From contig NZ_CALWFZ010000003.1 in assembly GCF_944377805.1 (NCBI RefSeq), positions 1 through 64,000 on the forward strand: a DNA stretch of 64,000 nucleotides, written 5' to 3'. The stretch is from an uncultured Mediterraneibacter sp. GTDB lineage: Bacteria > Bacillota > Clostridia > Lachnospirales > Lachnospiraceae. The first letter of the stretch is position 1, and every line of letters begins with the position of its first letter. The notes below the pieces were generated by a model that searched no databases, was not told the DNA's origin, and was given only the letters and a program-made list of their open reading frames with translations. A program made the translations under genes and the position numbers. This document shows, piece by piece, positions 37,948 through 47,002 of the stretch.

Positions 37948-38975
37948 TAGATCAGCAGGGCAGAACGATCGAATATATGAGAGTTTCTGTAACAGACCGG
38001 TGTAATCTCAGATGTGTCTACTGTATGCCGGCAGGAGGTGTGACCTGTGTCAGACACGATGACATCCTCACCTATGATGAGATCACGAGGATATGCCGGA
38101 TCGGAGCAGAGCTTGGGATAAGCCGGATCAAGCTGACAGGAGGAGAACCCCTTGTGCGCCGGGGACTGCCTGAACTCCTGGGAATGATCCGGCGGCTTCC
38201 GGGGATCGAACAGGTCACTTTGACGACAAACGGTATATTATTAAAAGAAAAAATAAACGAATTAGTTTCTAATGGCCTGGATTCAGTTAATATAAGCATA
38301 GACACATTAGATGGGAACCGGTACCGCGAGATTACGAGAGGCGGTGAACTGAACAAAGTGCTATCAGGAATAGAAACAGCTCTTAAGGTTCCGTCTTTAA
38401 AGGTTAAAATCAATTGCGTGCCGATGACGGAAACGCCCCGACAGGAATACATCCGTCTTGCCCGTCTTGCCAGGGATCATGAAATGGATGTGCGTTTCAT
38501 TGAGATGATGCCGATCGGTCTGGGCAGAAAATATGGTTATGTGAGCGGCAGGCAGATCTATCAGACATTGAAAAATGAGTTCGGTGAAGCAAAGAGATGC
38601 TCCGGCAGGTTCGGCAATGGCCCGGCGGTTTACGTCTGCTTCCCCGGGTTTATAGGGAAGATCGGATTTATCGACGCGGTCTCGCACCAGTTTTGTGAGA
38701 AATGCAACCGGGTTCGGCTGACGTCGGAAGGGTATCTAAAACCCTGCCTTCAGTACGGCGCAGGAACCGATCTCAGAGATCTTATGAGGAGCGGTGCGGA
38801 CGATGGGATTATCAGAGATGAGATGAGACGAACGATCTATGATAAACCGGCCTGCCATCATTTTGGCGAATGTGCCTGTGGCAAAGCCAGCGGGAAAAAT
38901 GCTTCGGATGGAATGAAGCAGGACAATGGAGAAATGAAATATGAGACGAGAGATATGTCTCAGATCGGAGGATAG
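37944..38975 (+). CDS. moaA: GTP 3',8-cyclase MoaA
   Basis: 343 residues from the ATG at 37944 (ATGA overlap with the upstream stop). First step of Moco synthesis, radical SAM rearrangement of GTP. N-terminal cluster Cys20, Cys24, Cys27 in DRCNLRCVYC; the second cluster is in CEKCNRVRLTSEGYLKPCL. The protein ends MSQIGG, keeping the C-terminal Gly-Gly needed in MoaA for activity. An insertion rich in Lys/Glu/Asp precedes that tail. Full length, all catalytic features intact. Confidence 0.95.
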   Translation: MIDQQGRTIEYMRVSVTDRCNLRCVYCMPAGGVTCVRHDDILTYDEITRICRIGAELGISRIKLTGGEPLVRRGLPELLGMIRRLPGIEQVTLTTNGILLKEKINELVSNGLDSVNISIDTLDGNRYREITRGGELNKVLSGIETALKVPSLKVKINCVPMTETPRQEYIRLARLARDHEMDVRFIEMMPIGLGRKYGYVSGRQIYQTLKNEFGEAKRCSGRFGNGPAVYVCFPGFIGKIGFIDAVSHQFCEKCNRVRLTSEGYLKPCLQYGAGTDLRDLMRSGADDGIIRDEMRRTIYDKPACHHFGECACGKASGKNASDGMKQDNGEMKYETRDMSQIGG

Positions 38976-38984
38976 AAAACAGCG

Positions 38985-39422
38985 ATGGGGAATGTGACAG
39001 CAGTCTGCACAAGTCCGGAAAAAGGAACTCAGAAGAGCAATGTCGGAAAGGCGCTGCTTATAGAAAACTATGGCATACAGGGAGATGCCCATGCGGGGAA
39101 ATGGCACCGTCAGGTCAGTCTGCTCTCCTACGATAAGATTCAGATGTTCCGGGAAAAGGGAGCGGAAGTAGATGACGGCGCATTCGGGGAAAATCTTGTG
39201 GTGGAAGGTATCGATTTTTCCCGTCTTCCTGTGGGGACAAGGCTCTTGTGCAATGATGTTGTACTCGAAATAACTCAGATCGGAAAAGAATGTCATCACG
39301 GATGTCAGATATTTCAGAAAATGGGAGAATGCATCATGCCAAGAGAAGGTGTTTTTGCCAAAGTGATACGCGGCGGGATGATACAGACCGGGGATCAGAT
39401 GCAGGTGATGAAATATGAATAA
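38985..39422 (+). CDS. MOSC-domain protein
   Basis: 145 residues, a stand-alone MOSC domain. NYGIQGDAHAGKWHRQVSLLS carries the family's substrate-contact region, and GAFGENLVVEGIDFSRLPVGTRL follows. A Cys in the late HHGCQIFQKMGECIMPREGVFAKVIRGG stretch is the likely sulfur-carrying residue, as in MOSC proteins that bind or sulfurate Moco. Placed directly after moaA, it may deliver or modify the cofactor. No molybdoenzyme gene lies in the window. Its end overlaps the GH25 lipoprotein gene. Confidence 0.85.
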   Translation: MGNVTAVCTSPEKGTQKSNVGKALLIENYGIQGDAHAGKWHRQVSLLSYDKIQMFREKGAEVDDGAFGENLVVEGIDFSRLPVGTRLLCNDVVLEITQIGKECHHGCQIFQKMGECIMPREGVFAKVIRGGMIQTGDQMQVMKYE

Positions 39423-40323
39423 AATAAAGAGATGTCTTTTACTGACATTTATCGTGTGCTTTATTGTCGGCTGTGATTTGGCAGCTCCGGGAGCGGCGGG
39501 CGGCAGTCAGACAGAAGAAAGCTCTGCGGGCGGAGAACATATTCATATGACAGAAGACGGAGAATATTATACCTTCCTGGATGTGGAGGGGAACAGTTAC
39601 GAAGCGCCGCTTCTGGAAAATGTGCCGAAATGCACATATGATTTTCAGCATCTTACCACAGATGAGACGACGGGCTATAAAAGTTTCCGTGATGAGGAAA
39701 ATAACGTAACCGCGAAGTTTGGCATCGATGTGTCGGAATTCCAGGGAGAGGAGATCGACTGGAAGCAGGTAAAAGACAGCGGAGTGGAGTTTGTGATTAT
39801 CCGCCTGGGATACCGTGCCTATGGGGAAAGCGGAGCGCTTGTGCTTGACGCGATGTATGAAAAAAATATCCAGGGAGCAACCGATGCCGGGCTTGACGTG
39901 GGTGTCTATTTTTTCTCTCAGGCGATCAGCGGGGCGGAAGCCGTGGAGGAAGCGGATTTTGTTCTGGAGCACCTCAATGGCTATGATATTACGGGGCCTG
40001 TAGTCTATGACACAGAGGAGATCAAGTGGGATACAGCCCGCACAGATAACAATACGAAGCAGGACTTTACAAACTTCTGTAAAGTATTCTGTGATACGAT
40101 AGAACATGCCGGTTATGATACTATGATTTACTCCAATATGACATGGATGGCTTATACTCTTGATATGGAAGAACTTGCGGAATATGATTTCTGGTATGCG
40201 GATTACTACGATACTCCCCAGTGCCCGTATGACTATCAGATCTGGCAGTACAGCGAGAGCGGCGTGGTGCCCGGCATTAATGCAAATGTAGACTTAAATT
40301 TGTGGTTTGAAAAAGGAGAATGA
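39415..40323 (+). CDS. GH25 lysozyme-like lipoprotein
   Basis: 302 residues. Signal peptide with lipobox-like end FIVGC (Cys20) marks a membrane-anchored lipoprotein. After a linker, a GH25 (Chalaropsis lysozyme) domain fills about 100-300: GIDVSEFQG with the catalytic Asp, FVIIRLGYRAYGESG, GVYFFSQA, VVYDTEEIKWD with the second acidic residues, and YDYQIWQYSESG at the end. It should cut between MurNAc and GlcNAc in peptidoglycan. It overlaps the MOSC gene by eight bases, odd company for a wall hydrolase. DTE replaces the more common DIE of the family. Confidence 0.87.
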   Translation: MNKIKRCLLLTFIVCFIVGCDLAAPGAAGGSQTEESSAGGEHIHMTEDGEYYTFLDVEGNSYEAPLLENVPKCTYDFQHLTTDETTGYKSFRDEENNVTAKFGIDVSEFQGEEIDWKQVKDSGVEFVIIRLGYRAYGESGALVLDAMYEKNIQGATDAGLDVGVYFFSQAISGAEAVEEADFVLEHLNGYDITGPVVYDTEEIKWDTARTDNNTKQDFTNFCKVFCDTIEHAGYDTMIYSNMTWMAYTLDMEELAEYDFWYADYYDTPQCPYDYQIWQYSESGVVPGINANVDLNLWFEKGE

Positions 40324-40326
40324 GTG

Positions 40327-41286
40327 ATGAAGTGGAATAAATTCCGTTTAAAGACGACAACAGAGGCGGAAGACATTGTCAGCAGCATGTTAATGGAACT
40401 TGGAATCCAGGGAGTTGAGATCGAGGATAAGATCCCGCTGACCCGACAGGATAAGGAGCAGATGTTTGTGGATATTCTTCCGGAGACCGAAGAAGATGAC
40501 GGAGTCGCTTATTTAAGTTTTTATCTGGAGCCGGAGGAGGATAAAGATAAGATCCTTTCAGATGTACGCAGAGAACTTAAAGAGATGGCTTCCTATGTAA
40601 ATGTGGGAGAGTGCCTGATCGAAGAGTCCCAGACCGAGGATGTGGACTGGGTGAATAACTGGAAACAGTACTTTCATCAGTTCTATGTGGATGATATTCT
40701 GATCATTCCCTCTTGGGAGGACGTTAAGCCTGAAGACAATGATAAGCTGGTGATCCACATTGATCCGGGAACTGCCTTTGGTACAGGAATGCACGAGACA
40801 ACACAGCTTTGTATCAGACAGATTCGTAAATATGTGACAGAGAGCACAAGGATTCTGGATGTGGGATGCGGAAGCGGGATACTCGGCATGCTTGCCCTGA
40901 AGTTTGGGGCAGCATATTCTGTCGGTACGGATCTGGATCCCTGCGCCATCGAGGCGACGCACGAGAACATGGAAGTAAACGGCATATCCCAGGATCGGTA
41001 TGAAGTGATGATCGGAAATATCATTGATGATAAAGAGATCCAGGAGAAAGTGGGATATGAGTGTTATGACATTGTGGCGGCTAATATTCTTGCCGATGTG
41101 CTGGTGCCGCTTACTCCTGTGGTGATCCATCAGCTCAAACCCGGAGGGATCTATATTACAAGCGGTATTATTGATGACAAAGAACAGACGGTGGTGGATG
41201 CTGTTAAGGCTGCGGGCCTGGAAGTTCTTGATGTGACTTATCAGGGCGAGTGGGTCTGTGTGACAGCAAGAAAGCAGAGCGCATAG
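40327..41286 (+). CDS. prmA: Ribosomal protein L11 methyltransferase PrmA
   Basis: 319 residues from the ATG at 40327, seven bases after AAGGAGA (a GTG at 40324 is too close). N-terminal substrate-recognition domain (1-110), then the SAM-dependent methyltransferase with HIDPGTAFGTGMHETTQLC, ILDVGCGSGILGMLALK and the NPPF-like VAANILADVL motif typical of PrmA. It trimethylates ribosomal protein L11. Directly followed by rsmE, a common pairing in Firmicutes. Confidence 0.94.
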   Translation: MKWNKFRLKTTTEAEDIVSSMLMELGIQGVEIEDKIPLTRQDKEQMFVDILPETEEDDGVAYLSFYLEPEEDKDKILSDVRRELKEMASYVNVGECLIEESQTEDVDWVNNWKQYFHQFYVDDILIIPSWEDVKPEDNDKLVIHIDPGTAFGTGMHETTQLCIRQIRKYVTESTRILDVGCGSGILGMLALKFGAAYSVGTDLDPCAIEATHENMEVNGISQDRYEVMIGNIIDDKEIQEKVGYECYDIVAANILADVLVPLTPVVIHQLKPGGIYITSGIIDDKEQTVVDAVKAAGLEVLDVTYQGEWVCVTARKQSA

Positions 41287-41295
41287 GAGAGGGAA

Positions 41296-42048
41296 ATGCA
41301 GCAGTTTTTCACAAGGTCTTCCTGGATCAGAGAAGGGAAAGTGTATCTGGAAGGCCCCGATGTAAATCATATAAAAAATGTTCTCCGAATGAGATCAGGG
41401 GAAGAAGTGCAGATCAGCGATGGAGCAGGAATGATATACCGGTGCAGTGTAAATTCCTATGAAGACGGGAAGGCCGTTCTAAATATTGTGGAAGAACTTA
41501 AGTCAGACACAGAGTTGCCCTCCCGCATTTATCTCTTTCAGGGGCTTCCGAAAGGCGATAAGATGGACTGGATCGTGCAGAAGGCGGTTGAACTGGGAGT
41601 ATACCGAGTTATTCCGTTTTCCGCACGGCGCTCCATAGTAAAACTGGATGAGAAGAAAGCGAAAAAGAGACAGGAACGCTGGCAGGCTGTGGCAAAAGGC
41701 GCGGCAGAACAGTCAAAAAGAGGCACGATGCCTGTAGTGGAGAAGGTGCGGAGCTTTGAAGAGGCGCTCAGGACGGCCGAAGGACTGGACGTTGTTATGA
41801 TACCCTATGAATTGGAAGAGGGAATGGGAGAGACAGCGAAAGTCATAGACAGTATTGAACCCGGACAGTCTGTAGGTGTTTTCATCGGGCCGGAAGGCGG
41901 ATTTGAGAAAGAAGAGATCGATCTGGCCGTGCGGTTCGGAGCCGTTCCGGTTTCTTTGGGGAAGCGCATACTGAGGACGGAGACGGCAGGGTTGACAACA
42001 CTCTCGATTCTTATGTATCATCTGGAGAGCAGGAGTCATAGTTTATAA
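41296..42048 (+). CDS. rsmE: 16S rRNA m3U1498 methyltransferase RsmE
   Basis: 250 residues. N-terminal PUA-like part (1-70) with HIKNVLRMRSGEEVQISDG, then a SPOUT knotted domain with GLPKGDKMDWIVQKAVELGV, AAEQSKRGTMP and the knot sequence IGPEGGFEKEEIDLAVRFGAVPVSLGKRILRTETAGL. It methylates U1498 in the decoding region of 16S rRNA. It lies 9 bases after prmA with a GGAGAGGG site. Confidence 0.94.
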   Translation: MQQFFTRSSWIREGKVYLEGPDVNHIKNVLRMRSGEEVQISDGAGMIYRCSVNSYEDGKAVLNIVEELKSDTELPSRIYLFQGLPKGDKMDWIVQKAVELGVYRVIPFSARRSIVKLDEKKAKKRQERWQAVAKGAAEQSKRGTMPVVEKVRSFEEALRTAEGLDVVMIPYELEEGMGETAKVIDSIEPGQSVGVFIGPEGGFEKEEIDLAVRFGAVPVSLGKRILRTETAGLTTLSILMYHLESRSHSL

Positions 42049-42075
42049 GTAAGAGAAGTGTGAAGGAAGGATACT

Positions 42076-43233
42076 ATGGAAGTATATTTGGACAATTCCG
42101 CTACTACGATGTGTTATCCGGAAGTAGGGGAACTTGTATATAAAGTGATGTGCCGGGATTATGGCAATCCATCCTCCATGCACAGAAAGGGAGTGCAGGC
42201 GGAACATTACATCAGAGAGGCAAAAGAGACGATCGCAAAGATCCTGAAAGTAAACACAAAAGAGATATTTTTCACTTCGGGCGGAACGGAGAGTGACAAT
42301 CTGGCGCTGATCGGCTCTGCGAGGGCAAACCGCAGAAACGGCAATCATCTGATCACCTCTTCTATCGAGCATCCGGCCATTTTAAATACAATGCGTTATC
42401 TGGAGGAAGAGGAAGGCTTTCGTGTTACCTATCTCCCTGTAGATGAGCACGGAAGAATCCGTTTAGACGCGTTGAAGGAGGCACTGTGCCCGGAGACGAT
42501 TCTTGTCTCAATCATGTATGTAAATAACGAGGTTGGAACCGTTCAGCCTATACAGGAAGCTGTGCGTATGGCGAAACAGTATAAACCATCCATTCTGTTC
42601 CACACGGACGCGGTACAGGGATACGGGAAATACCGGATATATCCCAGACGGATGGGGATCGATCTTCTCACTGCCAGCGGGCATAAGATCCACGGTCCGA
42701 AGGGAACCGGATTTCTCTATATTGACAGCAGAGCCAAGATAAAACCGATCATATTCGGGGGTGAACAGCAGAAGAATATCCGCTCCGGCACGGAAAATGT
42801 TCCCGGAATCGCGGGGCTTGGGCTGGCGTCTCAGATGATCTATCAGGATCTTGAGATGAAGTGCGCTCTGATGAGGGAACTCAAGGCGCGGCTTATGGAC
42901 GGAATCGCCAGGATTGAAAACACAGTAGTGCATGGCCCTGCGGATGAGGGCGGCGCGCCTCATATTGTCAGTGTGGGATTTGCCGGTGTGAGAAGCGAGG
43001 TGCTCTTGCACTCGCTGGAAGATAGGGGGATCTATGTGTCATCCGGCTCGGCGTGCTCATCCAACCATCCGGCCGTCAGCGGCGTGTTAAAAGGAATCGG
43101 CGCCTCCAGGGAATATCTGGATGCGACGGTCCGGTTCAGTATGTCTGAGTTCACAACAAAAGAAGAAATTGACTATACGCTGGAAACGCTATATAATTGT
43201 ATACCGATGCTGAGGAGATATACACGGCACTAA
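42076..43233 (+). CDS. Cysteine desulfurase, NifS/NifZ type, partner of ThiI
   Basis: 385 residues, class V aminotransferase fold. The PLP lysine is in SGHKIHGPKGTGFLY, and the mobile loop cysteine is in SSGSACSSNHPAVSGVLKGIG. The gene begins VYLDNSATTMCYPEV. It releases sulfur from cysteine as a persulfide. Placement 12 bases before thiI matches the NifZ-ThiI pair of Bacillus, in which the desulfurase passes sulfur to ThiI for 4-thiouridine in tRNA. No isc/suf scaffold is near, so general Fe-S supply is less likely. Confidence 0.88.
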   Translation: MEVYLDNSATTMCYPEVGELVYKVMCRDYGNPSSMHRKGVQAEHYIREAKETIAKILKVNTKEIFFTSGGTESDNLALIGSARANRRNGNHLITSSIEHPAILNTMRYLEEEEGFRVTYLPVDEHGRIRLDALKEALCPETILVSIMYVNNEVGTVQPIQEAVRMAKQYKPSILFHTDAVQGYGKYRIYPRRMGIDLLTASGHKIHGPKGTGFLYIDSRAKIKPIIFGGEQQKNIRSGTENVPGIAGLGLASQMIYQDLEMKCALMRELKARLMDGIARIENTVVHGPADEGGAPHIVSVGFAGVRSEVLLHSLEDRGIYVSSGSACSSNHPAVSGVLKGIGASREYLDATVRFSMSEFTTKEEIDYTLETLYNCIPMLRRYTRH

Positions 43234-43245
43234 AAGGAGAGAATC

Positions 43246-44430
43246 ATGAGATTTCATTCATTTTTGATTAAATACGGGGAGATCGGAATTAAAGGGAAGA
43301 ACCGCTATATGTTCGAGGACGCTCTTGTGCGCCAGATCAGGTATGCCTTAAAAGAAGTGGACGGAGACTTCCTCGTGCATAAATGCCACGGCAGAGTGTA
43401 TGTAGACTGTGACGGCGAGTATGACTACGATGAGGCCGTGGAGAGCCTTCAGAAAGTGTTCGGCATTGTGGGAATCTGCCCTGTCGTGAGAAAACCGGTC
43501 AGGGAAATAGAAGAACTGAAAAAGGATGTCACAGCATATGTAGGTCAGATGTATCCGGAAGGGGATAAAACCTTTAAAATCGAGGCGAGACGCGCCAATA
43601 AGAAATATCCGGTAAATTCGATGGAGATCAACTGTGAATTGGGTGAAGCTGTATTAGAGGCTTATCCCAGAATGCGCGTGGATGTTCATCATCCGGAAGT
43701 GCGCCTGAACGTGGAGATCAGGGAGGAAGTCTATATTTATTCGGAGATTATTCCGGGTCCCGGAGGGATGCCTGTGGGAACGAACGGAAGTTCCATGCTT
43801 CTCCTGTCAGGAGGCATCGACAGTCCTGTGGCGGGATATATGATCGCCAAACGAGGCGTCGAAATAGAGGCAGTCTACTTCCATGCGCCGCCGTATACAA
43901 GCGAGCGCGCAAAGGAAAAAGTGATTGATCTGGCAAGACTTGTCTCAGCTTATTCTGGTCCGATTAAACTGCATATTGTAAACTTTACCGATATTCAGCT
44001 TTATATCTACGAAAAGTGCCCGCATGACGAACTGACGATCATTATGCGCAGGTACATGATGCGGATTGCAGAGCATTTCGCGAAAAAAGACGGATGCCTG
44101 GGGCTGATAACAGGGGAGAGCATCGGGCAGGTGGCCAGTCAGACAATGCAGAGTCTTGCGGCGACAAACGCGGTGTGTACGCTTCCCGTATACCGTCCGC
44201 TTATTGGATTTGACAAAAAGGAGATTGTGGAAATCTCGGAGAAGATAGATACCTATGAAGTGTCGATTCAGCCCTATGAAGACTGCTGTACGATTTTTGT
44301 GGCGAAACATCCGGTGACAAAGCCGAATGTGGAGCGGATCGAAAAGTCAGAGTTGAACTTGTCAGAAAAGATAGACGAGATGATGAATGCGGCGATCGAG
44401 AGCGCGGAAGTGATCACAGTAGGGAAATAA
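43246..44430 (+). CDS. thiI: tRNA 4-thiouridine synthase ThiI
   Basis: 394 residues: an N-terminal ferredoxin-like domain and THUMP domain (about 1-165), then the PP-loop AMPylase with LLLSGGIDSPVAGYMIAKRG. It ends without the rhodanese domain of enterobacterial ThiI, as is usual in Firmicutes. There the neighbouring desulfurase supplies the sulfur. Conserved GLITGESIGQVASQT and PYEDCCTIF are also present. It makes s4U8 in tRNA. Last gene of the long co-directional run from moaC; a terminator follows. Confidence 0.94.
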   Translation: MRFHSFLIKYGEIGIKGKNRYMFEDALVRQIRYALKEVDGDFLVHKCHGRVYVDCDGEYDYDEAVESLQKVFGIVGICPVVRKPVREIEELKKDVTAYVGQMYPEGDKTFKIEARRANKKYPVNSMEINCELGEAVLEAYPRMRVDVHHPEVRLNVEIREEVYIYSEIIPGPGGMPVGTNGSSMLLLSGGIDSPVAGYMIAKRGVEIEAVYFHAPPYTSERAKEKVIDLARLVSAYSGPIKLHIVNFTDIQLYIYEKCPHDELTIIMRRYMMRIAEHFAKKDGCLGLITGESIGQVASQTMQSLAATNAVCTLPVYRPLIGFDKKEIVEISEKIDTYEVSIQPYEDCCTIFVAKHPVTKPNVERIEKSELNLSEKIDEMMNAAIESAEVITVGK

Positions 44431-44439
44431 AAGCCGGCA

Positions 44440-44474
44440 AAAAAGCTGCCTCGCAATGAGACAGCTTTTTGTAT
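44440..44474. terminator. Bidirectional terminator between thiI and the HPr-like gene
   Basis: AAAAAAGCTGCCTC and GAGACAGCTTTTT pair around GCAAT; A and T tracts on the two sides serve both converging genes. Confidence 0.85.
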
Positions 44475-44483
44475 GAACAATAA

Positions 44484-44717
44484 CTATTTGATAATGTAAG
44501 AATCCAGTGCAGCGAGGATGTCGTCTATGTTGCCGTCAGCGTGAATGTTGAGATCGATCGGCTTGGAAAGGTCCAGGCTGAAGATTCCCATGATTGATTT
44601 GGCATCTATAACATATCTTCCTGATACTAAATCGAAGTCATTGTCATATTTTGTAATTTCGTTTACAAAAGATTTTACTTTGTCGATTGAGTTTAATGAA
44701 ATCTGTACGGTTTTCAT
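44484..44717 (-). CDS. HPr-like protein lacking the active-site histidine
   Basis: 77 residues from the ATG at 44717 (CAAGGAGGGAC upstream). The HPr fold is readable: a helix, TKYDNDFDLVSG, then DAKSIMGIFSLDLSKP, equivalent to the regulatory serine region of HPr (Ser41 here for Ser46), and a last helix. The GIHARPA phosphoryl-acceptor motif is replaced by NSIDKVKSF, so it cannot carry phosphate from EI at His15. It resembles Crh in principle: possibly a Ser-phosphorylated cofactor for CcpA-type control, or a structural relative. Common in Lachnospiraceae by my recollection, function not established. Confidence 0.75.
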   Translation of the reverse strand: MKTVQISLNSIDKVKSFVNEITKYDNDFDLVSGRYVIDAKSIMGIFSLDLSKPIDLNIHADGNIDDILAALDSYIIK

Positions 44718-44834
44718 TTTAATAGTCCCTCCTTGAATCATACAATAAAATCGGGCTTCAAACCCTATGTATATTCTACGAGATGCATAGGTAAAAGTCA
44801 AGAAACAATAGAGGAAAAAAGAGGTAAAATTGTT

Positions 44835-46130
44835 ATGAAAAAAGCGGCGCTTCACAATTTGGGATGCAAAGTGAACGCATATGAGACGGAAGCGATGCAG
44901 GAGATGCTGGAAAACGCAGGATATGAAATTGTCCCTTTCAGAGAGGGGGCTGACATATACGTTATCAATACCTGCACCGTAACGAATATTGCCGACCGGA
45001 AATCAAGGCAGATGCTGCACCGGGCAAGAAAGATGAACCCGGACGCGGTGGTAGTGGCAGCAGGATGTTATGTACAGGCGCAGGATGGCAAAGAGGTCGA
45101 TTCGTGCATTGATATTGTAATAGGTAATAACCATAAAAAAGATCTGATACGGCTCCTGGAAGAATATATAAAAAACCGGACAGATCAGACAACCGTCGAA
45201 CTGGAAAACCTGGATCGCACGAATGAATATGAAGAGCTGAACCTTACAAAACCGGGGGATCATACGAGAGCCTATATTAAAGTCCAGGACGGCTGCAATC
45301 AGTTCTGCACCTACTGTATCATTCCCTATGCAAGAGGGCGCGTGCGAAGCAGAGCGATGGAGGATGTGACTCGTGAGGTAAAACAGCTCGCGGAAAACGG
45401 GTACAAGGAAGTTGTCCTTACGGGAATCCATCTAAGCTCTTATGGAATAGATTTCGACAAAGAGAGGCATCTTCTTGATCTGATCAGAGCGGTTCACGAT
45501 GTGGACGGCATCATGCGGATACGCCTGGGATCGCTGGAACCAGGCATTATAACAGAAGATTTCGCGCGGGAACTGAGTTTGCTTCCTAAGATATGCCCGC
45601 ATTTTCATCTGTCGTTGCAAAGCGGATGCGATTCTGTGCTCAAGAGGATGAACCGAAAATATACAAGCGGGGAGTACTATGAGAAATGTCTGATTCTGCG
45701 GAAATATTTTGATAATCCAGCTCTGACGACCGATGTGATCGTCGGGTTCCCGGGAGAGTCCGAGGAGGAATTTCAAAAGTCCTATGACTTTGTGGATAAA
45801 GTAAGTTTTTACGAGACGCACATTTTCAAATATTCCAGACGCGAGGGGACAAAGGCGGCCCGGATGGAGGGGCAGGTCAGTGAGAAGATAAAATCAGAGC
45901 GCAGCGCACGCCTGATCGCTCTGGGAGAAGAAAAGAGAAAGGAATACGAGAAGCGTTTCATTGGGAAAAAGGTAGAAGTGCTTGTAGAGGAAGACGCTCT
46001 GGTGGAAGGCAGAACCGTTCAGGTAGGATACACAAGAGAATATATGAAAATTGCACTAGAGACGAAAGAAAATCTGAAAAATAGTATCATAAAAGTGCAA
46101 ATTGAAAATGGTTCACAAATTATACGTTGA
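44835..46130 (+). CDS. mtaB: tRNA methylthiotransferase MtaB
   Basis: 431 residues from the ATG at 44835; longer frames run into the divergent spacer. UPF0004 domain starting HNLGCKVNAYETEAM with the first cluster cysteines, a radical SAM core with CNQFCTYCIIPYARG, and a C-terminal TRAM domain (about 370-431). The HNLGCKVN variant marks MtaB, which converts t6A37 to ms2t6A in tRNAs reading ANN codons, rather than MiaB or RimO. Divergent from the HPr-like gene. Confidence 0.9.
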   Translation: MKKAALHNLGCKVNAYETEAMQEMLENAGYEIVPFREGADIYVINTCTVTNIADRKSRQMLHRARKMNPDAVVVAAGCYVQAQDGKEVDSCIDIVIGNNHKKDLIRLLEEYIKNRTDQTTVELENLDRTNEYEELNLTKPGDHTRAYIKVQDGCNQFCTYCIIPYARGRVRSRAMEDVTREVKQLAENGYKEVVLTGIHLSSYGIDFDKERHLLDLIRAVHDVDGIMRIRLGSLEPGIITEDFARELSLLPKICPHFHLSLQSGCDSVLKRMNRKYTSGEYYEKCLILRKYFDNPALTTDVIVGFPGESEEEFQKSYDFVDKVSFYETHIFKYSRREGTKAARMEGQVSEKIKSERSARLIALGEEKRKEYEKRFIGKKVEVLVEEDALVEGRTVQVGYTREYMKIALETKENLKNSIIKVQIENGSQIIR

Positions 46131-46255
46131 ATTTTCAGGGGGATTATATTAGAATTGTAAATAGGGGTTCTGGGATTTTTTTCAGAGATGTAAGGAGTTA
46201 TTCTGTCAGAGGAATACGACTTAACATATAAAATACGGTAAAGGAGGAAAGTACG

Positions 46256-46519
46256 ATGAGTGATCTTAGCAACACTCAATTCTTTCAGGTTGAGCCGGGC
46301 CCGCAGATCTCAGCAAAGGATATTCTTGAGATCGTGTTTAAAGCCCTGAAGGAAAAGGGGTATAATCCGGTCAATCAGATCGTTGGGTATATTATGTCGG
46401 GCGATCCGACCTATATCACCAGCTATAACGGAGCAAGGAGCCTGGTGATGAAGGTAGAGAGAGACGAGCTGGTGGAAGAACTTTTAAAAGCGTATATCGA
46501 ACACAATTCATGGGAATAA
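46256..46519 (+). CDS. ireB: IreB family protein (DUF965)
   Basis: 87 residues, canonical for the family: [45 protein letters not shown]. In Enterococcus, IreB is a small dimer phosphorylated by the PASTA kinase IreK and tied to cephalosporin tolerance. AAAGGAGG precedes the ATG, and ruvX follows after six bases. This ireB-ruvX-DUF1292 order is conserved in clostridia, so the annotation by synteny and sequence agrees. Confidence 0.92.
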   Translation: MSDLSNTQFFQVEPGPQISAKDILEIVFKALKEKGYNPVNQIVGYIMSGDPTYITSYNGARSLVMKVERDELVEELLKAYIEHNSWE

Positions 46520-46525
46520 TCTGTT

Positions 46526-46957
46526 ATGAGAATTATGGGACTTGATTACGGGACAAAGACTGTGGGCGTTGCGATCAGCGATCCGCTCGGAATAACAGCC
46601 CAGGCTGTCGAGACGATTGAGCGGAAAGAAGAAAACAAACTGAGACGGACCTGTGCCCGGATTGAAGCTCTGATTGAAGAGTATGACATCGAAAAGATCG
46701 TACTGGGTTTTCCCAAACATATGAATAACGATATAGGGGAGCGCGCAGAAAAATCGCTGGAGTTCCGGGATATGCTGCACCGCCGGACAGGCCTGGAGAT
46801 CATCATGTGGGATGAACGGCTCACTACGACCGGCGCCGAGCGGGCCCTGATCGAAAGCGGAATAAGACGTGAGAACCGCAAGAAACATATCGACCAGGTC
46901 GCGGCTGTCTTTATCCTGCAGGGGTATCTGGATCTGCTTCGTATGAAGCAGGGCTGA
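46526..46957 (+). CDS. ruvX: Putative pre-16S rRNA nuclease YqgF/RuvX
   Basis: 143 residues, RNase H-like fold. [22 protein letters not shown] has the first catalytic Asp, [19 protein letters not shown] the central element, and [16 protein letters not shown] plus [16 protein letters not shown] the remaining acidic residues. It processes the 5' end of 16S rRNA in E. coli; the older Holliday resolvase name is doubtful. Sits between ireB and the DUF1292 gene. Confidence 0.93.
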   Translation: MRIMGLDYGTKTVGVAISDPLGITAQAVETIERKEENKLRRTCARIEALIEEYDIEKIVLGFPKHMNNDIGERAEKSLEFRDMLHRRTGLEIIMWDERLTTTGAERALIESGIRRENRKKHIDQVAAVFILQGYLDLLRMKQG

Positions 46958-47002
46958 TCATCTGCGGGCGGAGATTCAGAAACAATTATAAGGGGCGTTT
47001 TT

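Noticed and set aside
40558-41370. Minus-strand frame of 270 codons over prmA
   Set aside because: Antisense to a canonical PrmA gene; no ribosome site or motif.
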